From Actinopolymorpha alba DSM 45243 (GTDB lineage Bacteria; Actinomycetota; Actinomycetes; Propionibacteriales; Actinopolymorphaceae): a stretch of 64,000 nt of DNA. The notes under the pieces were generated by a model. It worked only from the letters and a program-made list of their open reading frames with translations. It made no database searches and had not been told where the DNA came from. The translations under genes and the position numbers were made by a program. Location: positions 38,824 through 102,823 of the forward strand of contig NZ_KB892747.1 in assembly GCF_000373925.1 (NCBI RefSeq), in the 5' to 3' direction. Below are positions 10,898 through 20,832 of the stretch, in pieces (within the stretch, counting starts at the first letter, position 1; the number at the start of each line of letters is the position of its first letter).

Positions 10898-11854
10898 TCA
10901 GCCGGCCTGCTCGTCGGCGGCGAGGATCTCGCGCACGCGTTCGACGTCGTCATGCATCTGGTGGACCAGCGCATCCACGGAGTCGAACCGCTCCTGGCCG
11001 CGTACCCGGTCGACGAACTCCACCGCGACGTTGAGGCCATAAAGCTCCAGGTCGTCGCGATCCAGGACGTACGACTCGACCCGGCGCGGCTCCTGCCCGA
11101 ACTGCGGGTTGGTCCCGACCGAGATCGCGGCGGGCAGGCGGGGCTCCCGCCGGCCCGGCCCGACGACTCGCAGCCAACCGGCGTACACACCGTCGGCGGT
11201 CAGCGCCATACCGGCCGCCGCGGGGACGTTCGCGGTGGGGAAGCCCAGCTCACGTCCGCGATGGGCCCCCTCGACGACCTCGCCGTCGACCCGGAAGGTG
11301 TGTCCCAGCAGGGCGCGAGCCTCGGCGACGTCGCCGTTCTCCAAGCGCTGCCGGACCGCCGTCGACGAGGACTCCCGGGCTGGGCCATCCTGGCGGGCCA
11401 GGCCCTCGACCTGGAAGCCGAGCTCGGCGCCGAGCCGCCGCAGAAGCGCGACATCCCCGGCAGCCTTGAACCCGAACCGGAAGTCGTCACCGACCACGAT
11501 CGCGACCGGCGCGAGGCTGTCGGCGAGCTCGCGTACGAAGTCCTCGGCGGCCTCGCGGGACCGCTCCTTGTCGAACGGGATGACGACCACCGCGTCCGCG
11601 GCATATTCCTCGAACAGCTCGATCCGCCGGTCGAGCGTCGCGAGCAGCGGGGGCACGGCGTCCGGGCGTACGACAGCCGCCGGGTGCGGGTCGAAGGTCA
11701 CAACCACGGCGCGCGCTCCGCGCTCGCGGGCCAGCTCGACCGTGCGCCCGATGACCCGCTGGTGTCCGCGGTGTACGCCGTCGAAGACGCCGATCGTGAC
11801 GACCGTAGGCCCGATACCTCGCGGTACCTCGGACAGGTCTCGCCAGCGTTGCAT
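10898..11854 (-). CDS. ribF: Bifunctional riboflavin kinase / FMN adenylyltransferase
   Basis: A 318-residue enzyme that makes FMN and then FAD from riboflavin. The N-terminal nucleotidyltransferase half begins VVTIGVFDGVHRGHQRVIG, with the HxGH-like ATP motif. It continues to the VGDDFRFG block and ends with the SSTAVRQRLENGDV segment. The C-terminal riboflavin kinase domain starts near residue 185 with GRELGFPTANV (the metal- and flavin-binding PTAN motif) and includes GVYAGWLRV, followed by NPQFG and ESYVLD. Its place between truB and rpsO is conserved. Confidence 0.96.
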   Translation of the reverse strand: MQRWRDLSEVPRGIGPTVVTIGVFDGVHRGHQRVIGRTVELARERGARAVVVTFDPHPAAVVRPDAVPPLLATLDRRIELFEEYAADAVVVIPFDKERSREAAEDFVRELADSLAPVAIVVGDDFRFGFKAAGDVALLRRLGAELGFQVEGLARQDGPARESSSTAVRQRLENGDVAEARALLGHTFRVDGEVVEGAHRGRELGFPTANVPAAAGMALTADGVYAGWLRVVGPGRREPRLPAAISVGTNPQFGQEPRRVESYVLDRDDLELYGLNVAVEFVDRVRGQERFDSVDALVHQMHDDVERVREILAADEQAG

Positions 11855-11987
11855 CCGCGTCTCCGTTATGTGGTCGATGTCGGCCCACAGGGTCTGTCCC
11901 GGCCGCTCCGGTCAAGGGTGCCAGATCGGGCGGAACGTCGACTGCGGGGTCAGGCCAGCCCACGGTTCGCCCGGTGGCGCCAGACGG

Positions 11988-12866
11988 CTAGCCGGAAAAG
12001 ACGGCGACCGGCTTGGAGCCCTCGTCCGTGTCCTCGTACAACGCGAGGAAGGTCCCGTCCGGAGCGAATATCCCGACCGTGCCGCTTCCGACATGCACGC
12101 CGGGTAGCTTCTGGCCGTAGGCCACCAGCCGGGCGGTCGGCCCGTCGACGTCGTACCTCGGGAACGTCTGTGCCGCGACGTCGGCGATGGGTACGACGGC
12201 GAACGCCCGCTCCAGCTCCTCGACGGTGTGCGCCTGGTCAAGGCTGTACGGCCCGACCCGGGTCCGGCGCAATGCGGTGAGATGCCCACCAACACCTAGG
12301 CTGGCGCCGAGATCGCGGGCAAGCGCCCGGACGTAGGTTCCGCTCGAGCAGTCGACCACCACGTCGAGGTCCACGACGTCCGCGACCCGCCGCAGGTCCA
12401 GCAGATCGAACCGGTTGACGACCACGCGCCGCGGCGTCAACTCGACCTCCTGGCCCTTCAGCACCTTGCGGTACGCCCGCTCGCCGCCGACCTTCACCGC
12501 CGAAACCGTCGACGGGACCTGCTGGATCTCACCGGTGAGCACGGCGATGCCCGCCTCGATCTGCTCGCGGGCGAGGTCGCCGGCGGGAGTGTTGCCGGTC
12601 ACCTCACCGGCGGCATCATCCGTGGTGGTGGACACACCAAGACGGATCGTCGCGTCGTACGTCTTTTCGGTCAGTGCCAGGTGGCCAAGTAACCGCGTGG
12701 CCCGCTCGATCCCGAGAACGAGCACCCCGGTCGCCATCGGATCGAGTGTCCCCGCATGTCCCACCCGCCGGGTTCGGGCAAGCCGCCGAAGCTTTCCCAC
12801 CACGTCGTGAGAGGTCCAGCCAGCGGGCTTGTCCACCACGACGATCCCATCGACCGCCACATTCAC
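11988..12866 (-). CDS. truB: tRNA pseudouridine(55) synthase
   Basis: A 292-residue TruB that makes the universal pseudouridine 55 in the T-loop of tRNA. The catalytic aspartate is in GHAGTLDPMATGVL (about residue 43). Other family blocks are DKPAGWTSHDVVGKLRRL near the start, KTYDATIRLG, and the YVRALARDLG motif near 215. The C-terminal extension resembles the actinobacterial TruB C-terminal domain. Starts with GTG. It lies 95 bases after rbfA in the conserved infB-rbfA-truB-ribF order. Confidence 0.96.
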   Translation of the reverse strand: MNVAVDGIVVVDKPAGWTSHDVVGKLRRLARTRRVGHAGTLDPMATGVLVLGIERATRLLGHLALTEKTYDATIRLGVSTTTDDAAGEVTGNTPAGDLAREQIEAGIAVLTGEIQQVPSTVSAVKVGGERAYRKVLKGQEVELTPRRVVVNRFDLLDLRRVADVVDLDVVVDCSSGTYVRALARDLGASLGVGGHLTALRRTRVGPYSLDQAHTVEELERAFAVVPIADVAAQTFPRYDVDGPTARLVAYGQKLPGVHVGSGTVGIFAPDGTFLALYEDTDEGSKPVAVFSG

Positions 12867-12961
12867 TCCTCGTCCGCGGATCGCAGGCGCCCGTCCTGTC
12901 TCCCCGATCCTGCCCGGCTCGCGCCGAGATTGAGCCTTCGCCTGGTGCCGCGTCGTGCGAA

Positions 12962-13408
12962 CTACGCCGAATCCTCGTCCTCTTCCTCCTGCGGAGTGCG
13001 GTACGGGTCGACGTCTCCGGCATAGGTTGCCTGGGATGCCTGGCGTGCTACGTCCGCGTCGGAATCGCGCGCCTTGCGCAGCAGATCCTCGATGTGGGCG
13101 GCGTTCTCGGGTATACCATCCGGAACGAACGTCAGGCTTGGAGTGTGCCGAAGCCCCAACAGTCGCCCGACCTCAGACCGAACGAGCCCCTTGGCACTCT
13201 CCAACGCAGCCGCCGTGCCCGAGCGGTCCTGGTCGTCACCGAGGACGGTGTAGAACACCGTCGCGTCCCGGAGATCGCCCGTGAGGCGGGCCTCCGTCAC
13301 GGTGATAAAGCCCAGCCTCGGGTCTTTGACCCGGCGTTCCAACATCTCCGCGACTATGACGCGGATCCGATCGGCAAGTTGGTTCACCCGCGTCTGGTTC
13401 ATCGCCAT
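12962..13408 (-). CDS. rbfA: 30S ribosome-binding factor A
   Basis: About 148 residues. The KH-like core carries RVNQLADRIRVIVAEMLERR and VKDPRLGFITVTEARLTGDL, the RbfA signature for binding the 16S 5' region and aiding late, cold-sensitive 30S maturation. The acidic C-terminal tail (TPQEEEDEDSA) is typical of actinobacterial members. The ATG at 13408 is chosen for its adjacent AGGAGAGG site and family N-terminus; a second ATG two codons later is possible. Confidence 0.95.
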   Translation of the reverse strand: MAMNQTRVNQLADRIRVIVAEMLERRVKDPRLGFITVTEARLTGDLRDATVFYTVLGDDQDRSGTAAALESAKGLVRSEVGRLLGLRHTPSLTFVPDGIPENAAHIEDLLRKARDSDADVARQASQATYAGDVDPYRTPQEEEDEDSA

Positions 13409-13665
13409 CCTCTCCTCGGCGGACTGCTTCTTCGTCCTTCGAGTCGTTCCTGTTGAGTTATGTCGCAGCACTGGCCCCGGGCTCGGAGATTCCCCGGAAA
13501 CTCTGGAGAGAATTCCCGGTTTGTCCGGATTGAACCCGGTCAGCTCCTGGAGTGCTGGCGCCGCCTCGAGCAGCCGTCGCCCCCACCTTCAGTGAACCCT
13601 GCCAGCCTGTATCCGCGTTCCGGCGCGGGGGCCGCCCCCGCTTCAGGTCGCGTACCGGCCTGGTC

Positions 13666-13962
13666 CTAGTCGTCGTCGCCGGAGAACAGCTGCCGGCGAA
13701 CCTCCAGGACCTCAACTTCCGGACGGTCCGCCAGCAGCCGCTCGACCGAGTCCAGGACGTCGCGACACTGCCGGCCATCCCCACTTACTACCGCAACACC
13801 GATCTCGGCGCGACGGTAGAGGTCGTGGTGATCCGTCTCCGCGACGGACACGCTGAAGCGGCGTTGGACCTCCGCGACGATCGGACGTACGACGGAGCGC
13901 TTCTGCTTCAGGGAGTGGACGTCACCCAACCGGAGGTCGATGCGCAACGTTCCTGTGAACAC
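13666..13962 (-). CDS. DUF503 (YlxP-like) family protein
   Basis: A 98-residue protein starting FTGTLRIDLRLGDVHSLKQK after the GTG initiator, with the S-L-K-x-KRSVVRP block and the VAETDHHDLYRRAEIGVAVV strand typical of DUF503/YlxP. Homologues sit between infB and rbfA in many Gram-positive bacteria and are suspected to act in ribosome assembly; the molecular role is not established. The GTG at 13962 has an AGGAG five bases upstream. It lies downstream of infB, separated by a repeat-rich gap. Confidence 0.9.
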   Translation of the reverse strand: MFTGTLRIDLRLGDVHSLKQKRSVVRPIVAEVQRRFSVSVAETDHHDLYRRAEIGVAVVSGDGRQCRDVLDSVERLLADRPEVEVLEVRRQLFSGDDD

Positions 13963-13991
13963 CTGACTCCTCGTTCGTGCCCGCCGACCTC

Positions 13992-14170
13992 CCGACTGAC
14001 GGCCGGGAGGTGCCGCACGGATTCTTGATATGGCGAGCCGCCCAAGCCCCGCCTTACCTCCCGATCCGCCGACTGACGGCCGGGAGGTGTCGCAGGGATT
14101 CTTACGTGGCGAGACGTCAAGCGAGCCTGCGAGCAGTCCGCCACGAAAGAATCCCTGCGACACCGACCTC
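13992..14170. repeat. Direct and inverted repeats between infB and the DUF503 gene
   Basis: A 45/46-base unit occurs twice in direct orientation (13992-14037 and 14069-14113), each beginning CCGACTGACGGCCGGGAGGT and containing CGCA-C/G-GGATTCTT. The second copy also forms an inverted repeat with 14138-14170: the arms share GGTGTCGCAGGGATTCTT and a following CGTGGCG, with about 27 bases of loop. It is transcribed within the infB operon and could form a long hairpin. The layout looks like a small non-autonomous repeat element; no transposase is near. Confidence 0.75.
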
Positions 14171-14178
14171 TTAAGCCG

Positions 14179-17100
14179 TCAGGCGCGAGGCTTCTCCCTC
14201 ATTTCGAACGTCTCGATGACGTCCCCGACCTTCACGTCGTTGAAGTTGTGCAAGGTCAGACCGCACTCGAAGCCCTCGCGGACCTCGGTGGCGTCGTCCT
14301 TGAACCGTCGCAGCGACGCGATGTCGGTGGTGTCGAGGACGACCGTTCCGTCGCGGACCAGACGGGCCTTGGAGTTGCGTCGGATCGTTCCGCTCATGAC
14401 CAAGCAACCGGCGATGTTGCCGAACTTGCTGGAACGGAAGACGTCGCGCACCTCGGCGGTACCGAGCTGGACCTCTTCGTACTCGGGCTTGAGCATGCCC
14501 TTGAGGGCCGCCTCGACCTCTTCGATGGCCTGGTAGATGACCGAGTAGTAACGGATCTCCACGCCTTCGCGTTCGGCGAGTCGCTCGACCGACCGGCCCT
14601 GGGGCCGGACGTTGAACCCGATGATGATCGCGTTGTCGATGGTGGCCAGGTTGACGTCGTTCTCGGTCACCGCACCAACACCGCGGTGCAGGATCCGGAG
14701 GTCGACCTCCTCGCCCACGTCGATCTTGGCGAGCGCGTCTTCGAGGGCTTCGACCGAACCCGACACGTCACCCTTGATGACGAGGTTGAGGGCCTGGCGC
14801 TCCTCGAGCAGCTTCGACAGGTCGTCGAGGCTGACCCGCTTGGTGCGCTGGGCGAACGACGCGTTGCGCACGACCGCTTCCCGCTTCTCGGCGATCTGCC
14901 GCGCTATCCGGTCGTCGGCGACCACCATGAAGTTGTCACCGGCACGGGGTACGGCAGACAGGCCGAGCGCGAGCACCGGCCGCGCAGGCGGTGCCTCGTG
15001 GAGCTGCTGGCCGTTCTCGTCGAACATCGCCCGCACCCGACCGTAGGCCGGACCGGCGATGATCGAGTCGCCGACCCGAAGCGTGCCGCGCTGTACGAGC
15101 ACGGTCACCACCGGACCGCGGCCCTTGTCGAGGTGTGCCTCGATCGCGAGCCCCTGCGCGTCCTGGTGGGGGTTGGCCCGCAGGTCGAGCGAGGCGTCGG
15201 CGGTGAGGACGATCGCCTCGAGCAGCCCGTCGATGTTGATCCTGGCCTTCGCGGAGATGTCGACGAACATGGTGTCGCCGCCGTACTCCTCGGGCACCAG
15301 GCCGTACTCGGTGAGCTGGCCGCGCACCTTCGACGGATCGGCGTCGGGGACGTCGATCTTGTTGACCGCGACCACGACGGGTACGCCTGCCGCCTTGGCG
15401 TGGTTGAGCGCCTCGATGGTCTGCGGCATCACACCGTCGTCGGCCGCCACCACGAGCACCGCGATGTCGGTCGACCGCGCACCACGGGCACGCATGGCGG
15501 TGAACGCCTCGTGACCCGGGGTGTCGATGAAGGTGATCTTGCGTTCGGTACCGTCGACTTCGGTCGCCACCTGGTACGCGCCGATGTGCTGCGTGATGCC
15601 GCCGGCCTCGCCGGCCACCACGTCGGCGTTGCGGATCGCGTCGAGCAGCTTCGTCTTTCCGTGGTCGACGTGGCCCATCACCGAGACGACCGGCGGCCGC
15701 GGCAGCAGCTCGGCGTCTTCGCCCTCGTCTTCCCCGAACTCGATCGAGAAGGACTCGAGCAGCTCGCGGTCTTCGTCTTCAGGCGAGACCACCTGAATGT
15801 CGTAGTCGAGCTCGGCGCCCAGCAACTGCAGGGTCTCGTCGGTGACCGACTGCGTAGCGGTCACCATCTCGCCCAGGTGGAACATCACCTGGACCAGCGA
15901 CGCCGCGTCCGCGCCGATCTTCTCGGCGAAGTCGGTGAGGCTGGCACCGCGCCGCAGCTGGATCGTCTGACCCCCGCCGCGCGGGACCCGCACGCCACCG
16001 ATCGCCGGCGCCTGCATGTTGTCGAACTCTTGGCGCTTCTGGCGCTTGGACTTGCGGCCCCTGCGAGCGGGACCACCCGGACGCCCGAAGGCACCCGCCG
16101 TACCACCGCGACCCCGGGCTCCACCGGGCCGGCCACCGCCGCCACCGCCGAAGCCGCCGCGGGGAGGTGCGCCAGTCGGCGCGCCGCCACCACCGGGGCG
16201 ACCACCGCCGCCACCGCCTGGGCGACCGCCGCCGGGGCCACCACGTCCGCCGCCAGGCGCTCCAGTCCGACCGCCGGGCCCGCCCGTACGGGCGCCGGGG
16301 CCACCACGTCCGCCGCCGGGACCGCCACTGCGGCCGCCAGGGCCGCCGGGACCGGCGCCGCGCGAGGGACGGGACGGCATCATGCCCGGGTTGGGACGCG
16401 GACCGCCCGGACGATCGCCGCTCTCTGGACGCTGCGGCATCATCGCGGGATTGGGACGCGGCGCTCCGGGCACACCGGAGCCACCGTCGTCACGACGCGG
16501 ACCAGACTGGCCCGGACGGTCGGAACGGGGCCCACGCATGCCGGTCGTCGACGTGAAGGGGTTGTTGCCCGGACGCGGACCAGACTGGCCGGGGCGTGGT
16601 GCCGAGGGACGAGGAGGACGCGCCCCGTCGCCTCCCTGACCTGCCCGCTGCGGGCGACCGCCGGGAGCCTGACCGGGACCGCCTTGTCCTGGACGTGGGG
16701 GTCGCTGACCCGGCGGTCCAGGCCGTGGGCCTGGACCGGGGCGCTGTGCGCCACCGCGTCCGGTGTCGCTCGGTCGCGCCGCCGCCGGGCGCGGTGCCTC
16801 GAAGCGCGGTTGAGTCACCTCGGGCGTCGGCTCGACGCGCGGGGTGACCGGGGGCTTCGGAGGTGCCGGACGCGGGGGTGCGGGCTTCGCACCTTCGACC
16901 GGAGCCGCCGGGCGTGGAGTGGGCTCCACCGTCGCGGGCGCGACGGGAGCCGCCTCCGGTGCTGCCGGCGGAGCTGGTTTGTTTCTTGCGGCCTTCCTGG
17001 CCGACGCCTTGCCGTCGGCCTTGCCGCCAGAAAGCTCGGCCGCGAAAGACTCCTTGAGCTTGCGTACGACAGGTGCTTCCACCGTCGACGACGCGGAGCG

Positions 17101-17193
17101 AACGAACTCGCCCAGCTCCTGAAGCCTGGCCATGACGGCCTTGCTTTCGATGCCGAACTCCTTGGCGAGTTCGTAGACCCGGACCTTAGCCAC
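14179..17193 (-). CDS. infB: Translation initiation factor IF-2
   Basis: A 1004-residue GTPase that positions initiator fMet-tRNA on the 30S subunit and promotes subunit joining. The IF2_N domain opens the protein ([20 protein letters not shown]). A long low-complexity linker rich in Pro, Arg, Gly and Ala (about residues 65-390) contains many GGPGGR-type repeats. The second IF2_N domain follows, then the G domain with G1 GHVDHGKT near residue 506, DTPGHEAF and NKID near 609. Domains II to IV run to the C-terminal MREKPRA. The GTG start follows GGAGAG. The long linker is normal for actinobacteria. Confidence 0.98.
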   Translation of the reverse strand: MAKVRVYELAKEFGIESKAVMARLQELGEFVRSASSTVEAPVVRKLKESFAAELSGGKADGKASARKAARNKPAPPAAPEAAPVAPATVEPTPRPAAPVEGAKPAPPRPAPPKPPVTPRVEPTPEVTQPRFEAPRPAAARPSDTGRGGAQRPGPGPRPGPPGQRPPRPGQGGPGQAPGGRPQRAGQGGDGARPPRPSAPRPGQSGPRPGNNPFTSTTGMRGPRSDRPGQSGPRRDDGGSGVPGAPRPNPAMMPQRPESGDRPGGPRPNPGMMPSRPSRGAGPGGPGGRSGGPGGGRGGPGARTGGPGGRTGAPGGGRGGPGGGRPGGGGGGRPGGGGAPTGAPPRGGFGGGGGGRPGGARGRGGTAGAFGRPGGPARRGRKSKRQKRQEFDNMQAPAIGGVRVPRGGGQTIQLRRGASLTDFAEKIGADAASLVQVMFHLGEMVTATQSVTDETLQLLGAELDYDIQVVSPEDEDRELLESFSIEFGEDEGEDAELLPRPPVVSVMGHVDHGKTKLLDAIRNADVVAGEAGGITQHIGAYQVATEVDGTERKITFIDTPGHEAFTAMRARGARSTDIAVLVVAADDGVMPQTIEALNHAKAAGVPVVVAVNKIDVPDADPSKVRGQLTEYGLVPEEYGGDTMFVDISAKARINIDGLLEAIVLTADASLDLRANPHQDAQGLAIEAHLDKGRGPVVTVLVQRGTLRVGDSIIAGPAYGRVRAMFDENGQQLHEAPPARPVLALGLSAVPRAGDNFMVVADDRIARQIAEKREAVVRNASFAQRTKRVSLDDLSKLLEERQALNLVIKGDVSGSVEALEDALAKIDVGEEVDLRILHRGVGAVTENDVNLATIDNAIIIGFNVRPQGRSVERLAEREGVEIRYYSVIYQAIEEVEAALKGMLKPEYEEVQLGTAEVRDVFRSSKFGNIAGCLVMSGTIRRNSKARLVRDGTVVLDTTDIASLRRFKDDATEVREGFECGLTLHNFNDVKVGDVIETFEMREKPRA

Positions 17194-17277
17194 TGCTCTC
17201 CTTTGCCGGCCCGGGCCCCTCGTGGGTCCAGGCCGCTAGTTCCTAGGCGTGCTCATTGCTCGGTTCTCATCGAGTGC

Positions 17278-17694
17278 TCATGAGCCGCTCGACCCACTTT
17301 CCTTCTCGGGTACTGCCTGTGCTCGGGCACCTGGTGTGCCCAATGACGCGTTGTCTGCCAGAACCGGGTGTGCGCCGGCGACCTGGCCGGTGGAGGTCAC
17401 GTCCCGCTCCTCGACGTGACGGCGGAGCTTATCGAGGTCGATCGGCCCCTCCGCCCGCAGCGCGCGCGAGAACGCTCGTCGCCGCTCGGCGAGTCCCAGA
17501 CACTCCAGCGTCGGATGCAGATGCGCTCCGCGCCCCGGCGCGTGGCCGGCGACGTCGGGAACGAGCCACTTCGTCGCGCCGTCCTGCGCGAGGACAACTC
17601 GGAGTAGTTCGGACTTCGCCGCACGATGCCGGCAACCTACACACGTCCGCACCACGTGCGTACGCGTTTTTGGCTCCCGACCTGTACGACCCAC
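17278..17694 (-). CDS. ylxR: YlxR/DUF448 family RNA-binding protein
   Basis: Up to 138 residues. The core RTCVGCRHRAAKSELLRVVL, followed by GRGAHLHPTLECLGLAERRR, matches DUF448 (YlxR), a small protein always found between nusA and infB. Structures and studies in Gram-positives suggest nucleic-acid or RNase P RNA interaction. The start could be GTG 17694 or the GTG just before RTCVGC, which would give the usual domain boundary. The C-terminal 45 residues beyond the domain are not conserved in the family. Confidence 0.88.
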   Translation of the reverse strand: MGRTGREPKTRTHVVRTCVGCRHRAAKSELLRVVLAQDGATKWLVPDVAGHAPGRGAHLHPTLECLGLAERRRAFSRALRAEGPIDLDKLRRHVEERDVTSTGQVAGAHPVLADNASLGTPGARAQAVPEKESGSSGS

Positions 17695-17876
17695 CTCGGG
17701 AGAGTGTACCCAGACAGTCGTACTGAGCGGGCGCTGGATCTGTTCCTACGCAAGACCAGGCTTACGCACTGACTGCCCGGAACGCCGGACCTGACACACC
17801 GTACATAGGGAGGAACGTCGAGGTCGGAGCGGTCATTCCCGGCTCAGGTGCCGCTCCCCCGCGACCCTTCCAGCCT

Positions 17877-18923
17877 TCAGGGCGCGGTCGAGCCGGCGCC
17901 CGAAGCGCCAGAACCCTGCCCGGTTTCGGAAGGATGCGCCTGCGGGGCGTCCGACCGCTGCTCGGTGTCGGGCCGAATGTCGATCCGCCACCCGGTCAGC
18001 CGGGCCGCCAACCTGGCGTTCTGACCCTCCCGGCCGATCGCGAGGGAGAGTTGGTAGTCGGGCACGATGACCCGGGCCGCCTTCGCCGCCAGGTCGACCA
18101 CCTCGACCTGGCTGACCCGCGCCGGCGAGAGGGCCTGCTTGACGTACTCCGCCGGGTCCTCGGACCAGTCGACGATGTCGATCTTCTCGCCGTGCAGCTC
18201 GTTCATCACGTTGCGGACCCGCGCGCCGACGGGGCCGATGCACGCGCCCTTCGCGTTGACCGACGGGTTGTGTGAGCGGACGGCGACCTTGGTGCGGTGG
18301 CCGGCCTCGCGCGCGATCCCGCTGATCTCGACGGTGCCGTCAGCGATCTCGGGAACCTCGAGCGCGAAGAGCTTCTTGACGAGATTGGGGTGGGTGCGCG
18401 ACAGCGTGATCTGTGGGCCGCGGAAACCCTTGCGGACAGACACGACATAGCACTTGATGCGGTCGCCGTGGTTGTAACGCTCGCCGGGCACCTGCTCCTG
18501 CGGTGGCAGGATGCCTTCGACCTTGCCCAGGCTCACGTAGACCAGCCGGGGATCCTTGCCCTGCTGGATCACGCCGGAAACGATGTCGCCCTCGCGCCCG
18601 GCGAACTCGCCGAACATGTGGTCTTCTTCGGCGTCCCGCAGGCGCTGCAGGATCACCTGCTTGGCTGTCGTGGCCGCGATTCGCCCGAATCCGGTGGGAG
18701 TGTCATCCCATTCGCGGGCGGTGCCGCCTTCGGAGTCGAGTTCGGTCGCCCAGACCGTCACGTGGCCGCTGCCGCGGTCAAGCTCGACCCGGGCATGCGG
18801 CTGGGCACCCTCGGTCCGTTGGTAGGCGATGAGCAACGCCTGCTCGATCGCCTCGGCTACGGCCTCGAGAGGAATGTCCTTCTCGCGTTCGAGGGCACGC
18901 AGAACCGCCATGTCGATGTCCAT
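17877..18923 (-). CDS. nusA: Transcription termination/antitermination protein NusA
   Basis: A 348-residue protein. The N-terminal RNA polymerase-binding domain starts [20 protein letters not shown]. An S1 domain follows (about residues 130-200: [20 protein letters not shown]), then KH1 and KH2 with [20 protein letters not shown] and [20 protein letters not shown] near the end. As in other actinobacteria there are no C-terminal acidic repeats. NusA modulates pausing, termination and rRNA antitermination. It is four bases downstream of rimP and upstream of ylxR and infB. Confidence 0.97.
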   Translation of the reverse strand: MDIDMAVLRALEREKDIPLEAVAEAIEQALLIAYQRTEGAQPHARVELDRGSGHVTVWATELDSEGGTAREWDDTPTGFGRIAATTAKQVILQRLRDAEEDHMFGEFAGREGDIVSGVIQQGKDPRLVYVSLGKVEGILPPQEQVPGERYNHGDRIKCYVVSVRKGFRGPQITLSRTHPNLVKKLFALEVPEIADGTVEISGIAREAGHRTKVAVRSHNPSVNAKGACIGPVGARVRNVMNELHGEKIDIVDWSEDPAEYVKQALSPARVSQVEVVDLAAKAARVIVPDYQLSLAIGREGQNARLAARLTGWRIDIRPDTEQRSDAPQAHPSETGQGSGASGAGSTAP

Positions 18924-18927
18924 CGGT

Positions 18928-19443
18928 TCACCCCTCCTCGTCCGCGTCTACGGCGCCTTCGTCATCGATCTCGGCATCTGGCATCCGGGAGAACTCCACC
19001 TGAACCCGGGCCTTGGCGACATCTGCGTAGGCGATCCGTGCGCGTTGGCCGTCAGCGTCCAGCTCGGCGCTGTCGTCGTCGGCAGTCTCGACCCGACCCA
19101 CCAGCTGGCTGCCGTCGGTGTGGATGACCTTGACCAACCTGCCGATGTTGCGCCGCCAGTGCCGTGGCGCCGTGAGCGGCCGGTCGACTCCTCGCGACGT
19201 CACCTCAAGGGTGTAGGAACCGGATCCCATCGCGTCGCTCGAGTCGATCAGCTTCGCCGCGGTCCGGGACGTCTCGGCCAGCTGGTCGAGCGTCACTCCA
19301 CCGTCGGCGTCGACGACGAGTCGCAGGACAGTACGCCGGCCGGCAGGCGTCAGCTCCACCGCCTCGAGGTCGAGGCCGCTGTCGGAGAGCGCCGGCGAGA
19401 GAAGCGCGACCACCCGGTCACGAGCAGCGGAACTGTTGGCCAC
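18928..19443 (-). CDS. rimP: Ribosome maturation factor RimP
   Basis: About 171 residues. The family pattern is clear: [20 protein letters not shown], the [20 protein letters not shown] stretch, and [20 protein letters not shown], the RimP signature. RimP binds the 30S subunit and speeds assembly of the 3' domain with S12 and others. The GTG at 19443 follows a good GAGAGGAGGCAGCC site; upstream frame continuation is not conserved. First gene of the rimP-nusA-ylxR-infB operon and divergent from the ferritin-like lipoprotein gene. Confidence 0.95.
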   Translation of the reverse strand: MANSSAARDRVVALLSPALSDSGLDLEAVELTPAGRRTVLRLVVDADGGVTLDQLAETSRTAAKLIDSSDAMGSGSYTLEVTSRGVDRPLTAPRHWRRNIGRLVKVIHTDGSQLVGRVETADDDSAELDADGQRARIAYADVAKARVQVEFSRMPDAEIDDEGAVDADEEG

Positions 19444-19662
19444 GGCTGCCTCCTCTCTCTCCAGTTGTGTGCCCCGGGTGCGGGCGTTAGCCCGACGGAG
19501 CAGGCGTCGCCACACCAAACTGGTCCGAACTGGGTCCGATCTCATGTGCCGCACGACTATCCCGCGGCCCGCTCTGGCGAGGTCAGCGTACCCGTCCGAC
19601 GAAAAGCCGATCAAACCACGTGCGGGGCGTGTTGACCCGCGGGTTCGGGTAACGTCGCGCCC

Positions 19663-20292
19663 GTGACAGCGCCGACAGACTGGCTCGGCCGCCACCGTCG
19701 GCTGGATGGTGACCTGACTGGGGTCCCGGGTGGGCCGACGCGACGGCGGGTCCTCCACGCCACCGTGCTGGTCGGCGCGGCCAGCGCCGCCGCGGGAGTC
19801 CTCTCCGCATGCACGGGACCCGCCTCCGAGGTGCCTGACCCATCGGTGACCGCGCCGCGGGCCGGCGCTTCCCCCTCCCCCACGCCCGACCCGGACCTGC
19901 CCGTCGTCACCGCCGCGATCGCCGCCGAGCAGCACCTGCTCGCCGTCTACGCGGCCACGCTCGCCCGCCATCCCACTTACCAGGCACGGCTCGCGGCGTA
20001 CGTCCGCCGCCACGAAAGCCACCTGTCCGCCCTGACCACCCTCACCCGGCCCGGCGATGACAGCGGTGCGCGGCCGGTGACGACCAGCAGTCCGCCGCCG
20101 ACGGGCGGAATCAAGGTCCCTTCCTCGGCCGCGCAGGCGCTGGCGGCGCTGGCCTCCGCCGAGAACGCCGCGAAGGCCGGGCGGAGCAAGGACCTGCGTA
20201 CCGTCAAGAGCTCCGAGTACGCCCGCCTCCTCGCGTCGATCTGCGCGTGCGAGGCCACCCACGCCACCCTGCTCGGCGCGGAGGTCGGCTGA
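19663..20292 (+). CDS. Ferritin-like fold putative lipoprotein
   Basis: A 209-residue protein. A basic start followed by hydrophobic VLVGAASAAAGVLSAC ends in a lipobox (LSAC near residue 49), so it is probably lipid-anchored outside the membrane. The mature part, after a Pro/Ser-rich linker, has a two-helix ferritin-like pattern (AAIAAEQHLLAVYAATLARH and RLAAYVRRHESHLSAL). The E-x-x-L and H-E-x-H positions resemble iron-binding ferritin-like families, but metal binding is unproven. Its stop overlaps the next start by one base. This pair next to rimP recurs in actinobacteria. Confidence 0.7.
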   Translation: MTAPTDWLGRHRRLDGDLTGVPGGPTRRRVLHATVLVGAASAAAGVLSACTGPASEVPDPSVTAPRAGASPSPTPDPDLPVVTAAIAAEQHLLAVYAATLARHPTYQARLAAYVRRHESHLSALTTLTRPGDDSGARPVTTSSPPPTGGIKVPSSAAQALAALASAENAAKAGRSKDLRTVKSSEYARLLASICACEATHATLLGAEVG

Positions 20293-20774
20293 TGACCAAC
20301 CAGCGCGAGATCGAGACCCTCCAGCAGGCGCTTGCCGGCGTGCACGCGGCGATCTGGGGGTACGCCGTGCTCGGGCCGCGCCTTCGGAACGCCGACCGGG
20401 AGCGCGGCCGGCAGGTCTACTCCGGCTACCGCGGGCTGCGCGACCAGCTGACCTCGCTGATCCGCGCCCGCAGGACCACACCGGTCGCCGCCGAACCCGC
20501 CTACGCCCTGCCGTTCCAGGTCACCAGTGCCACCACGGCCCGCCGGCTCGCCGCCCACCTGGAAGACGGATGCGCTGGCGTCTTCGCCGACCTGGTGGCC
20601 GGCGCCGCGACCGCGGACGTCCGGGTGTTCGCCGCGCGACTGCTCAACGAGTGCGCCGAACGCCGGCTTCAGTGGGGTTCGGATCCGGTGGCCTTTCCTG
20701 GACTTGCCAAGGACGAGGCCATGGCCGCGCCACGGCGCTCACCGTCACCGACCCCCGCCAACGGAACCCGCTGA
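20292..20774 (+). CDS. DUF4439 ferritin-like domain protein
   Basis: A 160-residue cytoplasmic protein without a signal. The sequence LQQALAGVHAAIWGYAVLGP matches the start of DUF4439, a four-helix ferritin-like domain, and conserved helices continue through AARLLNECAERRLQWG. Function is unknown. The ATG overlaps the stop of the preceding lipoprotein gene (TGATG), so the two are co-translated and their products may work together. Confidence 0.8.
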   Translation: MTNQREIETLQQALAGVHAAIWGYAVLGPRLRNADRERGRQVYSGYRGLRDQLTSLIRARRTTPVAAEPAYALPFQVTSATTARRLAAHLEDGCAGVFADLVAGAATADVRVFAARLLNECAERRLQWGSDPVAFPGLAKDEAMAAPRRSPSPTPANGTR

Positions 20775-20832
20775 GCGCCGGCGGGCTCGCGGCCGCCGGA
20801 TCTGCCCGGCTCGGTCGACCCCGCCAGGATCG

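Noticed and set aside
14248-17283. Long plus-strand open frame opposite infB (over 1000 codons)
   Set aside because: Antisense shadow of infB. Its low-complexity part reflects the Gly/Pro-rich IF-2 linker and it matches no family.
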